Assembly: GCF_013178945.1 (NCBI RefSeq)
Contig: NZ_JABFDM010000013.1
Location: 65,724 to 129,723, forward strand
DNA from: Bradyrhizobium aeschynomenes
GTDB taxonomy: Bacteria > Pseudomonadota > Alphaproteobacteria > Rhizobiales > Xanthobacteraceae
DNA: 64,000 bases
Direction: 5' to 3'
Shown: positions 33,714 through 43,065 of the stretch, in pieces
Numbering within the stretch: position 1 is the stretch's first letter
Layout of the letters: each line of letters begins with the position of its first letter
The notes under the pieces: model-generated
Database searches by the model: none
The model's input: the letters and a program-made list of their open reading frames with translations, nothing else
Told to the model about the DNA's origin: nothing
Made by a program: the position numbers and the translations under genes

Positions 33714-34163
33714 CTCTTGATCTAGCTCCTGGCCCGCGGCCCGGAATGCGGCGAAAAGACGTCGCGCTTACGGGCCGGGGCCGTGTGGTCAATGATTCGC
33801 GTGTATGGTAACCGAGCCGCTCACGGGGGCACGAAGAACGCCATTGCAGGATTTCCAAACCCTGTATATTGGCGGGGCGAGCTGCCATCGTTCGCCGGGC
33901 CTCCGTCCGGCTGGTGCTGCTGATCCGGGTTCCTGTTCGAGCGTCCAGGATCGGAGGCGTACCGGCCTCATGGAGTGTGTGGATTGGAGTTTGTGAGTGG
34001 CCCCGTTTCCGAAGTTTTCGGACCGCATGTTGTCCGCCAATTTCGGTAAAGGGGCGCTGCGGGGCAAATCTGGTTTTGCGCGATCGCGAAGGAAGTTTGA
34101 CGGCCGGGGTGATGCGGATCATCCGGGGGTCGGGTCTTAAAGGAACAAGCACGAGGTTGAACG
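33714..34163. other. fabG-acpP intergenic region
   Basis: This 450-base gap is long for a fab cluster and contains no supported gene. An open frame on the minus strand has an Arg/Pro/Ser-rich translation typical of antisense GC-rich DNA. The gap probably carries an independent acpP promoter and leader, since ACP is needed in large excess; I cannot pick the promoter with confidence. Confidence 0.5.
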
Positions 34164-34403
34164 ATGAGTGAGATTGGCGAGCGGGTTAAGAAGATCGTGG
34201 TCGAACACCTTGGTGTCGAGCCCGAGAAAGTGGTCGACAACGCGAGCTTCATTGACGACCTCGGTGCCGACAGCCTCGACACGGTCGAGCTCGTCATGGC
34301 TTTCGAGGAAGAGTTCGGTTGCGAGATCCCGGACGACGCCGCAGAGACCATCCTGACGGTCGGCGACGCCACCAAGTTCCTCGAGAAGAACGCCAAGAGC
34401 TGA
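34164..34403 (+). CDS. acpP: Acyl carrier protein
   Basis: The product has 79 acidic residues. The phosphopantetheine attachment site is Ser37 in [11 protein letters not shown], flanked by the usual helix II. It carries growing acyl chains for the Fab enzymes encoded on both sides. A GAGG precedes the ATG by seven bases. The long flanking gaps suggest its own transcript. Confidence 0.98.
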   Translation: MSEIGERVKKIVVEHLGVEPEKVVDNASFIDDLGADSLDTVELVMAFEEEFGCEIPDDAAETILTVGDATKFLEKNAKS

Positions 34404-34624
34404 CGCTCCGGCGAGAGTTGCGCGAAACCGGCCGATCCGTCTTGCGCGGTCGACCGGTTTCTTGCTGTTGGCGGCATGCGATGAGCCGTCATCCGGCGGC
34501 CGGCAAGGCACCATTCGGACGCGATGGCCGGCCCAGAACGTGTTGCTCGAACAATTGACCCGAGGTGCCGCGACGGCCGTCAGCCGGTTCACAAGCGCTC
34601 AAGGTCGGGTCTGGAGAAACGAAC

Positions 34625-35890
34625 ATGAGGCGGGTTGTCGTCACTGGCCTTGGCATGGTTTCGCCGCTTGGCTGTGGTGTGGAAACGACCTGGCAGCGGA
34701 TCCTTCAGGGCAAGAGCGGTGCGCGCGTGATCGAGTCGTTCGACGTCTCCGATCTGCCCGCCAGGGTGGCCTGCCAGGTGCCGCGAGGCGCTGGCAATGA
34801 CGGCACGTTCAATGCCGATCAGTGGATGGAGCCGAAGGACCAGCGCAAGGTCGACGACTTCATCATCTTCGCCATGGCGGCTGCGCGTCAGGCGCTCGAC
34901 GACGCCAACTGGCATCCCGCGACGGAAGAGGACCGCTGCGCGACCGGCACGCTGATCGGCTCCGGCATCGGCGGCCTCTCGGGCATTGCCGACACCGCGA
35001 TCCTGCTCAAGGAGCGCGGCCCCCGGAAGGTCTCGCCGTTCTTCATTCCCGGACGTCTGATCAATCTCGCCTCGGGCTATGTCTCGATCGAGCATGGGCT
35101 GAAGGGCCCCAATCACTCGGTGGTCACGGCCTGCTCGACGGGCGCGCATGCGATCGGCGACGCGAGCCGGCTGATCGCGCTCGGCGATGCCGACGTCATG
35201 GTCGCCGGAGGCACGGAGTCGCCGATCTGCCGAATCGGCATGGCCGGCTTCTGCGCGGCACGCGCGCTCTCCACCGGGTTCAACGAAACGCCGGAACGGG
35301 CCTCGCGGCCCTACGACAAGGATCGCGACGGTTTCGTCATGGGCGAGGGTGCCGGCGTGGTCGTGCTCGAGGAGTATGAGCACGCCAAGGCGCGCGGCGC
35401 GCGGATCTACGCTGAGGTCTGTGGCTATGGCCTGTCGGGCGATGCCTATCACATCACCTCGCCATCGCCCGATGGTGACGGCGGTTTCCGCAGCATGAGC
35501 GCGGCGTTGAAGCGTGCCGGCATCACGGCCGCCGACATCGACTACATCAACGCCCACGGCACCTCGACGCAGGTCGGTGACGAGATCGAGCTTGGCGCGG
35601 TCGAGCGTCTGCTCGGCGATGCCGCCTCGAAGGTCTTGATGTCCTCGACCAAATCATCGATCGGTCATCTGCTCGGAGCTGCGGGCGCCGTCGAAGCGAT
35701 CTTCAGCATTCTCGCGATTCGGGATAACATCGCTCCGCCGACGATCAATCTGGAGAACCCGTCGGTGCAGACGGCGATCGATCTCGTGCCGCACGCGCCT
35801 CGCGAACGCGAGATCAACGTGGCGCTGTCGAACTCGTTCGGTTTCGGCGGCACCAACGCCTCTGTGATCCTGCGGCGCGTGGTGAGCTAG
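34625..35890 (+). CDS. fabF: Beta-ketoacyl-ACP synthase II
   Basis: The product has 421 residues. The condensing-enzyme triad is Cys170 (VTACSTGAHA), His311 (NAHGTSTQVGD) and His348 (SSIGHLLGAAGA), and Lys343 is in the STKSSIG motif. It elongates acyl-ACP with malonyl-ACP. The ATG at 34625 is preceded by GGAG eight bases upstream and starts the conserved RRVVVTGLG. Confidence 0.97.
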   Translation: MRRVVVTGLGMVSPLGCGVETTWQRILQGKSGARVIESFDVSDLPARVACQVPRGAGNDGTFNADQWMEPKDQRKVDDFIIFAMAAARQALDDANWHPATEEDRCATGTLIGSGIGGLSGIADTAILLKERGPRKVSPFFIPGRLINLASGYVSIEHGLKGPNHSVVTACSTGAHAIGDASRLIALGDADVMVAGGTESPICRIGMAGFCAARALSTGFNETPERASRPYDKDRDGFVMGEGAGVVVLEEYEHAKARGARIYAEVCGYGLSGDAYHITSPSPDGDGGFRSMSAALKRAGITAADIDYINAHGTSTQVGDEIELGAVERLLGDAASKVLMSSTKSSIGHLLGAAGAVEAIFSILAIRDNIAPPTINLENPSVQTAIDLVPHAPREREINVALSNSFGFGGTNASVILRRVVS

Positions 35891-36177
35891 TGCGGAGGGA
35901 CGGAAGGCCGTGCGGACCGATAGTCACTTGGTCACGCGGATATCCGACTGCAGCCACACTAGAACCCAAGACTTCGCGTGTCTTGACTTCGCGTGTCTTT
36001 CTCGGTGTCCGCTTAGGACGCCGATACGGTAAGCGGATGTGCATGGCGGGGAGGTCCGGCGAAAACACCTTTTCGCCGTATTCAATGACGAATCGTTGAG
36101 ATGGGCGTGGACTTCTGGTCGCTTGCGTTGGGGAGCGCACGGCCGCGACGAGAGCGACAGGACTGAAGGTTGCATCG
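35891..36177. other. fabF-mltG intergenic region
   Basis: No gene is supported here. A 15-base unit, ACTTCGCGTGTCTTG, is directly repeated at about 35970-35999, giving a short tandem duplication. The rest is unremarkable. Confidence 0.5.
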
Positions 36178-37458
36178 ATGAGTGAACGGCCGCCCATCTC
36201 GCCCCGCAGTCCGCGCGCAGCGCTGGAGCCCGAACGCGTGCCGCCGCCGCCGCGCCGCTCCGAGCGGGCACGCAACCCCTTCGTGGTGGTCGGCAATGCG
36301 ATCATCACGCTGCTTCTGCTCGCGATGGTCGGGGCGGGTGCTGCATACTATTATGGCCGGCAGATGCTCGAGGCCGCCGGGCCGCTGCAGGAAGACAGGA
36401 TCGTCAACATTCCTCAGCGCGCCGGCAAGCGCGACATCGCCGATGTGCTGGCGCGCGAAGGCGTCATCGACGTCAATCCCTGGATATTCATCGGCGGCGT
36501 CTACGCATTGAAGGCGAGTTCCGACCTGAAGCCGGGCGAGTATGCGTTCCAGAAGAATGCGTCGCTGCGTGACGTGATCGGCGTGATCGTCGAAGGCAAG
36601 GTCGTGCAGCATGGCGTCACGATTCCCGAAGGCCTGACCTCCGAGCAGATCGTCGCCCGCCTGTCCGACAACGAGATCTTCACCGGCAGCGTCCGCGAGA
36701 TTCCGCGCGAGGGCACGCTGCTGCCGGAGACCTACAAGTTCCCGCGCGGCACCAGCCGCGATCAGGTCATCCAGCGCATGCAACAGGCGCAGAAGCGTGT
36801 GCTCGCCGAGATCTGGGAGCGCCGAAGTCCCGATCTGCCGGTCAAGACGCCCGAGCAATTGGTGACCCTGGCCTCGATCGTGGAGAAGGAGACCGGCAAG
36901 CCGGACGAGCGCAGCCGTGTCGCCGCGGTGTTCGTGAACCGGCTGAGGCAGCGGATCAAGCTGCAGTCCGATCCGACCATCATCTACGGCCTGGTCGGCG
37001 GCAAGGGGACGCTGGGACGTCCGATCAAGCGCAGCGAGATCACTCAGCCCTCGCCCTACAACACCTATGTGATCGAGGGCCTGCCGCCCGGGCCAATCTC
37101 GAATCCCGGCCGCGCCTCGCTGGAAGCGACGGCGAATCCGGCGCGCACGCGCGATCTGTATTTCGTGGCTGACGGCACCGGCGGCCATGCCTTCACCGAG
37201 ACCTACGACCTGCACCAGAAGAACGTCGCGAAGCTCAGGGCGATGGAACGGCAGACCCAGAACGACACCGTCGAGCCGGACGAGGCGTTGCCTGCCGTTG
37301 CCGGCGGAGCGGTGGATCCGGCGGCCGGGGCAACCACTCCCAGGGCGCCGGCGGGGGCGAAGAAGCCGCCCGCCAGCCGTGCCCCCGGCGGCGCTGCTCC
37401 CGGCAATGGGGCACGGCAGGGCGCCGCACAGCCGACCCCGCCGGTCGTTCAGCAATAA
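36178..37458 (+). CDS. mltG: Endolytic transglycosylase MltG
   Basis: The product has 426 residues. A basic Pro-rich cytoplasmic N-terminus (about 33 residues) and one membrane helix (35-58) are followed by the periplasmic YceG domain. It contains VTIPEGLTSEQI and the catalytic Glu236 in LASIVEKETG, then SDPTIIYGL and the NPGRASLEA block. It cuts nascent glycan strands and sets their length. The last 60 residues are a Pro/Ala/Gly-rich disordered tail not found in E. coli MltG. The fabF-acpP neighbourhood is a common location. Confidence 0.95.
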   Translation: MSERPPISPRSPRAALEPERVPPPPRRSERARNPFVVVGNAIITLLLLAMVGAGAAYYYGRQMLEAAGPLQEDRIVNIPQRAGKRDIADVLAREGVIDVNPWIFIGGVYALKASSDLKPGEYAFQKNASLRDVIGVIVEGKVVQHGVTIPEGLTSEQIVARLSDNEIFTGSVREIPREGTLLPETYKFPRGTSRDQVIQRMQQAQKRVLAEIWERRSPDLPVKTPEQLVTLASIVEKETGKPDERSRVAAVFVNRLRQRIKLQSDPTIIYGLVGGKGTLGRPIKRSEITQPSPYNTYVIEGLPPGPISNPGRASLEATANPARTRDLYFVADGTGGHAFTETYDLHQKNVAKLRAMERQTQNDTVEPDEALPAVAGGAVDPAAGATTPRAPAGAKKPPASRAPGGAAPGNGARQGAAQPTPPVVQQ

Positions 37459-37581
37459 TTTCCCACGCAGGCCGGCCGCGCAGAACCGGGCTTAACATTT
37501 GCCCAAAAGCCCGTAAGGTTCGCGCACTTTTGGCGGGGCGAGTCTGTCCCCCGCTGCTGATGTGCCGGAGAGATTGACGAA

Positions 37582-38469
37582 ATGGCGCTGTCGAGCATGA
37601 CCGGCTTTGCCCGTAGCCACGGGGCAAGCGGTCCCTACTCGTTCGAGTGGGAGTTGAAGTCGGTCAATGCCAAGGGATTGGACGTCCGGGTGCGCCTGCC
37701 GCAGGGCTGGGACGAGGTCGAGGCGTTCGCCAAGAAGCGCGCCACCGAGGTGCTCTCCCGGGGCACCGTCTATGCGAACCTCACCGTGAAGCGTGCCGAG
37801 ACCGGTACGACCGTGCGCATCAACGAGGACGTGCTGGCTGCTGTCGTGAAGGTCGCGGGCTCGCTCGCCGGCAGGATCGATGCTGTCGCGCCGAGCATCG
37901 ATGGCCTGTTGTCCATCAAGGGCGTGATCGAGGTCGCCGAGCCGGAGAGCGACGAGGCCGAGGACAAGGCTGCCAAGGACGCCGCTATGGCGTCGTTCGA
38001 AACTGCTCTGAAGCATCTCGTCGAGATGCGCCGGCGCGAGGGCGACACGCTCGGGCAGATCCTCAACCAGCGCGTCGACGAGATCGAAACGCTGGCGAAG
38101 AAGGCGGAAGCATCGCCCGGCCGCAAGCCCGAAGCCGTCAAGGCCCGGCTCGCGGAGCAGGTTGCGGCCTTGCTCGAAACGTCCGATCGCTTCGATCCCG
38201 ATCGCCTGGCGCAGGAGGCGCTGCTGATCGCGGCCAAGGCCGACGTGCGCGAGGAGCTCGATCGCATCGCCTCGCACATCGCGCAGGCGCGCGAGATGCT
38301 CGGCAAGGGCGGACCTGTCGGCCGCCGGCTCGACTTCCTCTCCCAGGAATTCCACCGCGAGGTCAACACCACCTGCTCGAAGTCGAACGACATCGAACTG
38401 ACGAATACGGGACTCGAGATGAAGACCGTGGTCGAGCAGTTCCGCGAACAGGTCCAGAATCTGGAGTGA
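37582..38469 (+). CDS. yicC: YicC/YloC family endoribonuclease
   Basis: The product has 295 residues. It starts with the invariant SSMTGFARS and ELKSVNAKGLDVR, has a long helical middle, and ends with LDFLSQEFHREVNTTCSKSN and the VVEQFREQVQN tail. The family is a metal-dependent RNase in enterics that affects small-RNA turnover. It is followed three bases later by gmk, a linkage widespread in bacteria. Confidence 0.95.
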   Translation: MALSSMTGFARSHGASGPYSFEWELKSVNAKGLDVRVRLPQGWDEVEAFAKKRATEVLSRGTVYANLTVKRAETGTTVRINEDVLAAVVKVAGSLAGRIDAVAPSIDGLLSIKGVIEVAEPESDEAEDKAAKDAAMASFETALKHLVEMRRREGDTLGQILNQRVDEIETLAKKAEASPGRKPEAVKARLAEQVAALLETSDRFDPDRLAQEALLIAAKADVREELDRIASHIAQAREMLGKGGPVGRRLDFLSQEFHREVNTTCSKSNDIELTNTGLEMKTVVEQFREQVQNLE

Positions 38470-38472
38470 TCC

Positions 38473-39132
38473 ATGGCGGCTCACGACGGAAGCTTTGATG
38501 GAGTCGAGCGGCGCGGCCTGATGTTCGTGCTGTCATCGCCTTCAGGGGCGGGCAAGACGACGCTGTCGCGCCTGCTGATCGAGCGCATGTCGGGCCTGCG
38601 GATGTCTGTCTCGGCGACGACGCGGCCGATGCGGCCGGGTGAGGTCGACGGCCGCGACTATCACTTCGTCGACCGGGCGCGCTTCGAGGACATGGCCAAG
38701 CGCAACGAGCTGCTCGAATGGGCCACTGTGTTCGACAACCGCTATGGCACGCCGCGCGCGCCGGTCGAAGCGGCGTTGTCGGCGGGCCAGGACGTGCTGT
38801 TCGACATCGACTGGCAGGGCACGCAGCAGCTGCGCGAGAAGGCGCGGCAGGACGTGGTCAGCGTGTTCATCCTGCCGCCGTCCGCCGCCGATCTGGAGAA
38901 GCGTCTCCACACGCGCGCGCAGGACTCCGATGAGGTCATCCGCGGGCGCATGAGCCGGGCCAGCCACGAGATGAGCCACTGGGCGGAGTACGACTACATC
39001 GTCATCAACCGCAACGTCGACGACGCGTTTGCCGAGGTGCAGTCGATCCTCAAGGCCGAGCGCCTGAAGCGCGAGCGCCGGACCGGGTTGACGACCTTCG
39101 TCCGCGAACTGCAGCGCCAGCTCGAAAGCTGA
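38473..39132 (+). CDS. gmk: Guanylate kinase
   Basis: The product has 219 residues. The P-loop is SSPSGAGKTT at 21-30, GMP contacts are in SATTRPMRPGEVDGRDY, and the lid DIDWQGTQQLR and the end YDYIVINRNVDDAF are standard. It converts GMP to GDP. An ATG at 38473 lies three bases after the yicC stop. The gene converges with the 795-residue protein gene across a palindromic repeat. Confidence 0.97.
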   Translation: MAAHDGSFDGVERRGLMFVLSSPSGAGKTTLSRLLIERMSGLRMSVSATTRPMRPGEVDGRDYHFVDRARFEDMAKRNELLEWATVFDNRYGTPRAPVEAALSAGQDVLFDIDWQGTQQLREKARQDVVSVFILPPSAADLEKRLHTRAQDSDEVIRGRMSRASHEMSHWAEYDYIVINRNVDDAFAEVQSILKAERLKRERRTGLTTFVRELQRQLES

Positions 39133-39153
39133 CGTTCCCTAGTATGCTTGTTT

Positions 39154-39202
39154 GAGCATGATCCTTCGGAAAACCGGTTTCCACTTTTCCGGGTCATTCT
39201 CT
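39154..39202. repeat. Palindromic repeat between convergent genes (family E)
   Basis: The 49 bases begin GAGCATGATCC and contain CGGAAAA (39167-39173) and TTTTCCG (39185-39191) around an ACCGGTTT-like centre. Similar GCATGATC...CCGGTTTTCC repeats are dispersed in Rhizobiales genomes, from memory. It lies between two converging genes and overlaps the stop of the minus-strand one, so it may terminate both. Confidence 0.75.
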
Positions 39203-41588
39203 AGGCTCTGCGGCCGAGGCGCGCCAGGATGTCCTGGATGCCGTCGAGCGACTCGTCCTGCTGAATGTTGCGAGGCCGAGGCCGCAGAGCCGGCGGCCGC
39301 GGAATGAAATCGAGCGGCGGGGTCGCCGGATCCTCGAACGGCGTCGGCGCGAACGGGGGCCGTTGCTGTGGCGCCCGCTGCTGATGCGGCTGCTGCGGCG
39401 TGTGCCGCTTGGGCTGCTGCTGCGGTGGTGGTCTGTCGATGAGGGGCGGTGCGGCCGGGATCGATGATCGCGATTCCAGCAGACTCATGAGCTGCGCGGC
39501 AGGATCATCGTGGATCTGCAAGACGGGCTGCGGCGCCTCGACGGCAAACTCTTCCTGGGCGTCCCGAGGCGGCTCCGTCTCCAGCTCGTCCTCCGGCAAG
39601 GAGAAGCGCGACTGCAGCAGATTGATCAGCGCTGCCGCGGGATCGTCGAGGTCGTCGTCAGCAGCGGCCGTGGGCGCCTCCGGCAGGGCTGCCGCATCAG
39701 CCGATGCCATGTTGTCATCCGTCTGATAGGCGGGCTGCCGCGCTGCATGCGCGCGAAGCGTAGCGATCAGCGCCGCGGCAGGGTCGCCCGATTCGGCCTC
39801 CACTGCGCCGGCGGCGGCAGGCTGATCCGATGTGGCAGGTCCGGGCTGAGCCGCCAGCTGGCGGCTGCGCAGACGATTCATGAGCTGTTGCGCGGCTTGA
39901 GATTGAGACATGGCGGCCTCCGCCGCGGGCGGCGGGGGCGCTTCGACGGCGACGGCTACCGACGGGCTGTCGCCGGTCTCGTTCGTTGCTGCCTGGGTCG
40001 TCCGCCGCTTGGCTGCGCGCGACACCAGCAGCGCGGCAATCACCTTGGCGGCGTCGAGCGGAGCTGCGCCCGCCGACGGCGATGCGGCCTCGCTGGTGCG
40101 GGCCTTGCGTAGAGCCGACACGATCTCGCTGACGTCGACGGGGGCCGGTGGTGCAGCCGGCGCGGGATCCTGGGCCGGAGGCGCGGGAGGCGGGGTGGTC
40201 ACGAAGGCTGGCGTTGGAATGGCTGCTGCAGAGCTTTGTGGCGCCGACCAGGAGCTCGGGGCTGGTTCGGCCGGTGCCGCGTGAGCGGGCGACGCCTGGG
40301 GAGCGAGCGCCGCCGCCGCGCTGGCTTTGGCAGCCGCGATCTTGACGGCAGCGGCTTGCGCCGCAGCCATCTGGGCAGCAACCATCTGTTGTTGTTGCGT
40401 CGGCGGCGCTGTGGGCGCCATCATCGCAACAGGAGCCGGCTGAGCGGCGGCCGCTGCCATCTGCTCGGCGACGGCAGGCGCACGCCGGGCTGCGGAGCGG
40501 TCGGCGAGCTGGTCCGCAGCCTGCCACACGGCGTCGGTGCTCTGCGGCCGCTGCATGTCCATCGCAGCGTCGAGCTCGCGCCGGCGTGCCGAGACGGGCT
40601 GACGATGGTCCGGGTGCTGTGGGGATGCCGCCTGTCGGTGCTGACGCGACTCCAGGTGCTCCGGCTGGGATGCCGACAGCCGCGCGCTCGCAAGGTCGAG
40701 CGCGGAGGCCGGCTGTGAGCCGCGGCCGCTATCGGCCTGAGGCGCATGGGCCATGCCGCCGCGACCGGCACGCATTCCCGTCGGCGCCGCCTTGGATCGT
40801 GGCTTGGTGCGGGCGCGGCGCAATTGCACCGCATCCTCGTGCCAGCTGCCGTTGCGCCGGCGCCGCCGTCCCATGCGGCTGAGCCGGTAGAGCGCGCTGG
40901 CGAGCAGGCCCGAAATTCCGAGTGCGCCGATCACCACCAGCATCAGCATGTGGATCGGCGCTTCGGGCTTGGTCGCTTTGGACGCGGCGGCACTCTGGCC
41001 GTCGCTCGCAGAAGCCGCGGTGGCGCCGGCATCGGCACCGGCATTGCCGTCATCGGCCATGGCTGCCGGCGCCGTATCCATCGGCGTCGTATCCGCCTGT
41101 TGCGGCGGCGCCGACGGCCAGGGCGAGGCATCGAGGCTGCGCGGCAGGCTGGCGTCCGAGGCCGTCAGGGTCGTGGGTGTGATGGCGAGATTCTGCGGCT
41201 TCGGGGTGCCCCTTGGGTCGACGCCGGTGCGCAGGCGGGATTGCGGCAGCTCGGCCATCGCGTCGGCGCCAGAGCGCAGGGTTGGACCATCGGTACGTCG
41301 CGGTGCCAGCTTAGGGGCGGCGGGCTGGGCGAAGTCCCAGGGGGCCGGCTGCTGCGTCGCGCGGGCAGGCGCGGCGATCTCGCGGCCATTTGCGTCCTTG
41401 AGATACCAGCAGCGGCGATTGGTGCCGCGGTCGAAACGATAGTACCAATGCTGAGCGTCGGACTTGTCGCCGGTCGGCTCCGTCAGGCATTCCTCGGCCG
41501 TCACGGCAGCGCGCGGCAGCGCGAACAGTACGGTCGCTGCAATGCCGGTCGCAATGGCAAATGCAACTCCTGCCGTTCGGCTTGCCAT
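39201..41588 (-). CDS. Single-pass membrane protein with seven 14-residue helical motifs in a disordered tail
   Basis: The product has 795 residues and is not recognised. A signal peptide (1-31) is followed by a small domain with Cys34 and Cys60 (CLTEPTGD, HWYYRFDRGTNRRCWYLKD) and a Pro/Ala-rich linker. A membrane helix spans about 211-236, followed by RRRRR at 241-245, so the remaining 550 residues should be cytoplasmic. That tail is Ala/Pro/Gln-rich and disordered except for seven 14-residue units at about 484, 511, 563, 601, 648, 694 and 781, typified by DDPAAALINLLQSR. The design suggests a multivalent scaffold. The gene stands alone and converges on gmk. Confidence 0.85.
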   Translation of the reverse strand: MASRTAGVAFAIATGIAATVLFALPRAAVTAEECLTEPTGDKSDAQHWYYRFDRGTNRRCWYLKDANGREIAAPARATQQPAPWDFAQPAAPKLAPRRTDGPTLRSGADAMAELPQSRLRTGVDPRGTPKPQNLAITPTTLTASDASLPRSLDASPWPSAPPQQADTTPMDTAPAAMADDGNAGADAGATAASASDGQSAAASKATKPEAPIHMLMLVVIGALGISGLLASALYRLSRMGRRRRRNGSWHEDAVQLRRARTKPRSKAAPTGMRAGRGGMAHAPQADSGRGSQPASALDLASARLSASQPEHLESRQHRQAASPQHPDHRQPVSARRRELDAAMDMQRPQSTDAVWQAADQLADRSAARRAPAVAEQMAAAAAQPAPVAMMAPTAPPTQQQQMVAAQMAAAQAAAVKIAAAKASAAAALAPQASPAHAAPAEPAPSSWSAPQSSAAAIPTPAFVTTPPPAPPAQDPAPAAPPAPVDVSEIVSALRKARTSEAASPSAGAAPLDAAKVIAALLVSRAAKRRTTQAATNETGDSPSVAVAVEAPPPPAAEAAMSQSQAAQQLMNRLRSRQLAAQPGPATSDQPAAAGAVEAESGDPAAALIATLRAHAARQPAYQTDDNMASADAAALPEAPTAAADDDLDDPAAALINLLQSRFSLPEDELETEPPRDAQEEFAVEAPQPVLQIHDDPAAQLMSLLESRSSIPAAPPLIDRPPPQQQPKRHTPQQPHQQRAPQQRPPFAPTPFEDPATPPLDFIPRPPALRPRPRNIQQDESLDGIQDILARLGRRA

Positions 41589-41980
41589 TGACGACTCCGG
41601 ATACGCTTACGCAACGGCGCGTTCTCGGAAACAAGTTGGGTGGCAATGAGCCGCAATTCCGGATTAATTCTGGCTCGGTCCTTTCGTGCCCGAGTGCGGC
41701 TTTTTTCCCACAAGAGATTCTGTCTGCCTTCGCGGTTTTGGCCGCGATGTCGCGCCAAATCGGTCGCATCGGTGACGACCGACGGCATGTTTCACCCTCC
41801 GCGATCAGGGAGATGGCGCCGACAACCGCTAGGTTTGTGGACGAACGATCTGTGGACGGGACGCAGGGCATTGCGGTCGCATCACCCTCCGCCTGATCGC
41901 AAGGTGGCCGGGGCGAGGGGAGCAGCAGGCGGCGACGGTGCAAGACCTGCGGCCGCCTGCGCGATGATGGCCACGGCTCA
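41589..41980. other. Intergenic region upstream of the scaffold-like gene
   Basis: Nothing coding is supported in these 392 bases. They should hold the promoter of the 795-residue protein. A 9-base inverted repeat GCAGGCGGC/GCCGCCTGC (41925-41933 and 41952-41960) just after the alcohol dehydrogenase stop could be its terminator hairpin, although no T-run follows. Confidence 0.5.
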
Positions 41981-43039
41981 TCAGTTCGTGAGGACCACCC
42001 GCCCGACCACGTGTCCGGCCCGCAGCGCATCGATCCACTTCTGCACGTCGCCCATCGGCTCCTCGCGCATCGGCGGCGGCTTGATCTTTCCGGCGCGGGC
42101 CAGCGCCATCAACTCGTGCGCCTCAGTCAGGGTGCCGACCATGAAGCCTTCGATGGTCATGCGCTTGTAGACCCATTGAACCATCGGCAGGGTGAACTGG
42201 CCCCCCATCAGTCCGGACACGACGATCTTGCCGCCGCGTGCAACAACGGACACCGCGAAGGCCATCGACTTCTCGTTGCCGGCGAAATCGACGACCTCGT
42301 CGAAGCCGCCCTCGGTCTCCTTGAGGATGCGCTTGATCACATCCGGTTCGGCCGGGTCGTAGGCCGTCGCTGCGCCATTCTTCAGCGCCGTCTCGCGCGC
42401 GGCGGCCGAAAGATCGGCCACCGAGATCGGCTGCTTGAACATCGCCTGCGCGAACGACAGCCCCATCATGCCGACGCCGCCGAGTCCGATCAGCAGCAGA
42501 TTGCGCTGGCGCGGCCGGTCCACGAGGCGCTTGAGCGCGCCATAGGCCGTGACGCCGGAGCACATCAGCGTCGCGGCCTGGTTGACCGGCAGCGGATCGT
42601 ATTCCAGCAGATACTTCGCATCCGGCACCAGCACGTGGGTGGCGAAGCCGCCGTCGATCGAGACGCCGAGGAAGCGCTGCTTGGCGCACAGATTCTCGTC
42701 GCCATTGACGCAGTCGCGGCACTGGCCGCAGCCGATCCATGGAAAAACCGCGCGCCGGGCGCCGATCAGCTCCTTCGGCACGTCCGGTCCGACCTCGTCG
42801 ACCACGCCGGCGATCTCATGGCCGAGCGTGAAGGGCAGGGTCATGCCGCGCGTCGTGTCCAGGCGCTTGCCATTGCCGAGATCGGCATAGCCATCCTGGA
42901 TGTGCAAATCGGAGTGACAGAGGCCGCAGCGCTCGATGCGAACCAGAACTTCGCGGCCTTGCGGCTTCGGTGTCTCGACGATCGTCTCGCACAGCGGCGC
43001 GTCGAACTTGACGAGCGATTGGCGGCGCATCAACGCCAT
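41981..43039 (-). CDS. Zinc-dependent alcohol dehydrogenase
   Basis: The product has 352 residues of the medium-chain dehydrogenase family. Catalytic zinc ligands are Cys41 (GLCHSD) and His74 (GHEIAG). The structural zinc is held by Cys104, Cys107, Cys110 and Cys118 (CGQCRDCVNGDENLC). The NAD loop is GLGGVGMMG. The substrate is probably a primary or aromatic alcohol; no feature decides. The ATG has GGGAG seven bases upstream. It follows ksgA on the same strand by 26 bases, an unusual tail gene for the lpt-surA-pdxA-ksgA operon. Confidence 0.93.
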   Translation of the reverse strand: MALMRRQSLVKFDAPLCETIVETPKPQGREVLVRIERCGLCHSDLHIQDGYADLGNGKRLDTTRGMTLPFTLGHEIAGVVDEVGPDVPKELIGARRAVFPWIGCGQCRDCVNGDENLCAKQRFLGVSIDGGFATHVLVPDAKYLLEYDPLPVNQAATLMCSGVTAYGALKRLVDRPRQRNLLLIGLGGVGMMGLSFAQAMFKQPISVADLSAAARETALKNGAATAYDPAEPDVIKRILKETEGGFDEVVDFAGNEKSMAFAVSVVARGGKIVVSGLMGGQFTLPMVQWVYKRMTIEGFMVGTLTEAHELMALARAGKIKPPPMREEPMGDVQKWIDALRAGHVVGRVVLTN

Positions 43040-43065
43040 GATGAATCTCCCTGAAATGCTTGTTG

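Noticed and set aside
33688-34152. A minus-strand frame of 154 residues between fabG and acpP
   Set aside because: The translation is Arg/Pro/Ser/Thr-rich, runs into the fabG 3' end and has no ribosome site. It was left as noncoding.
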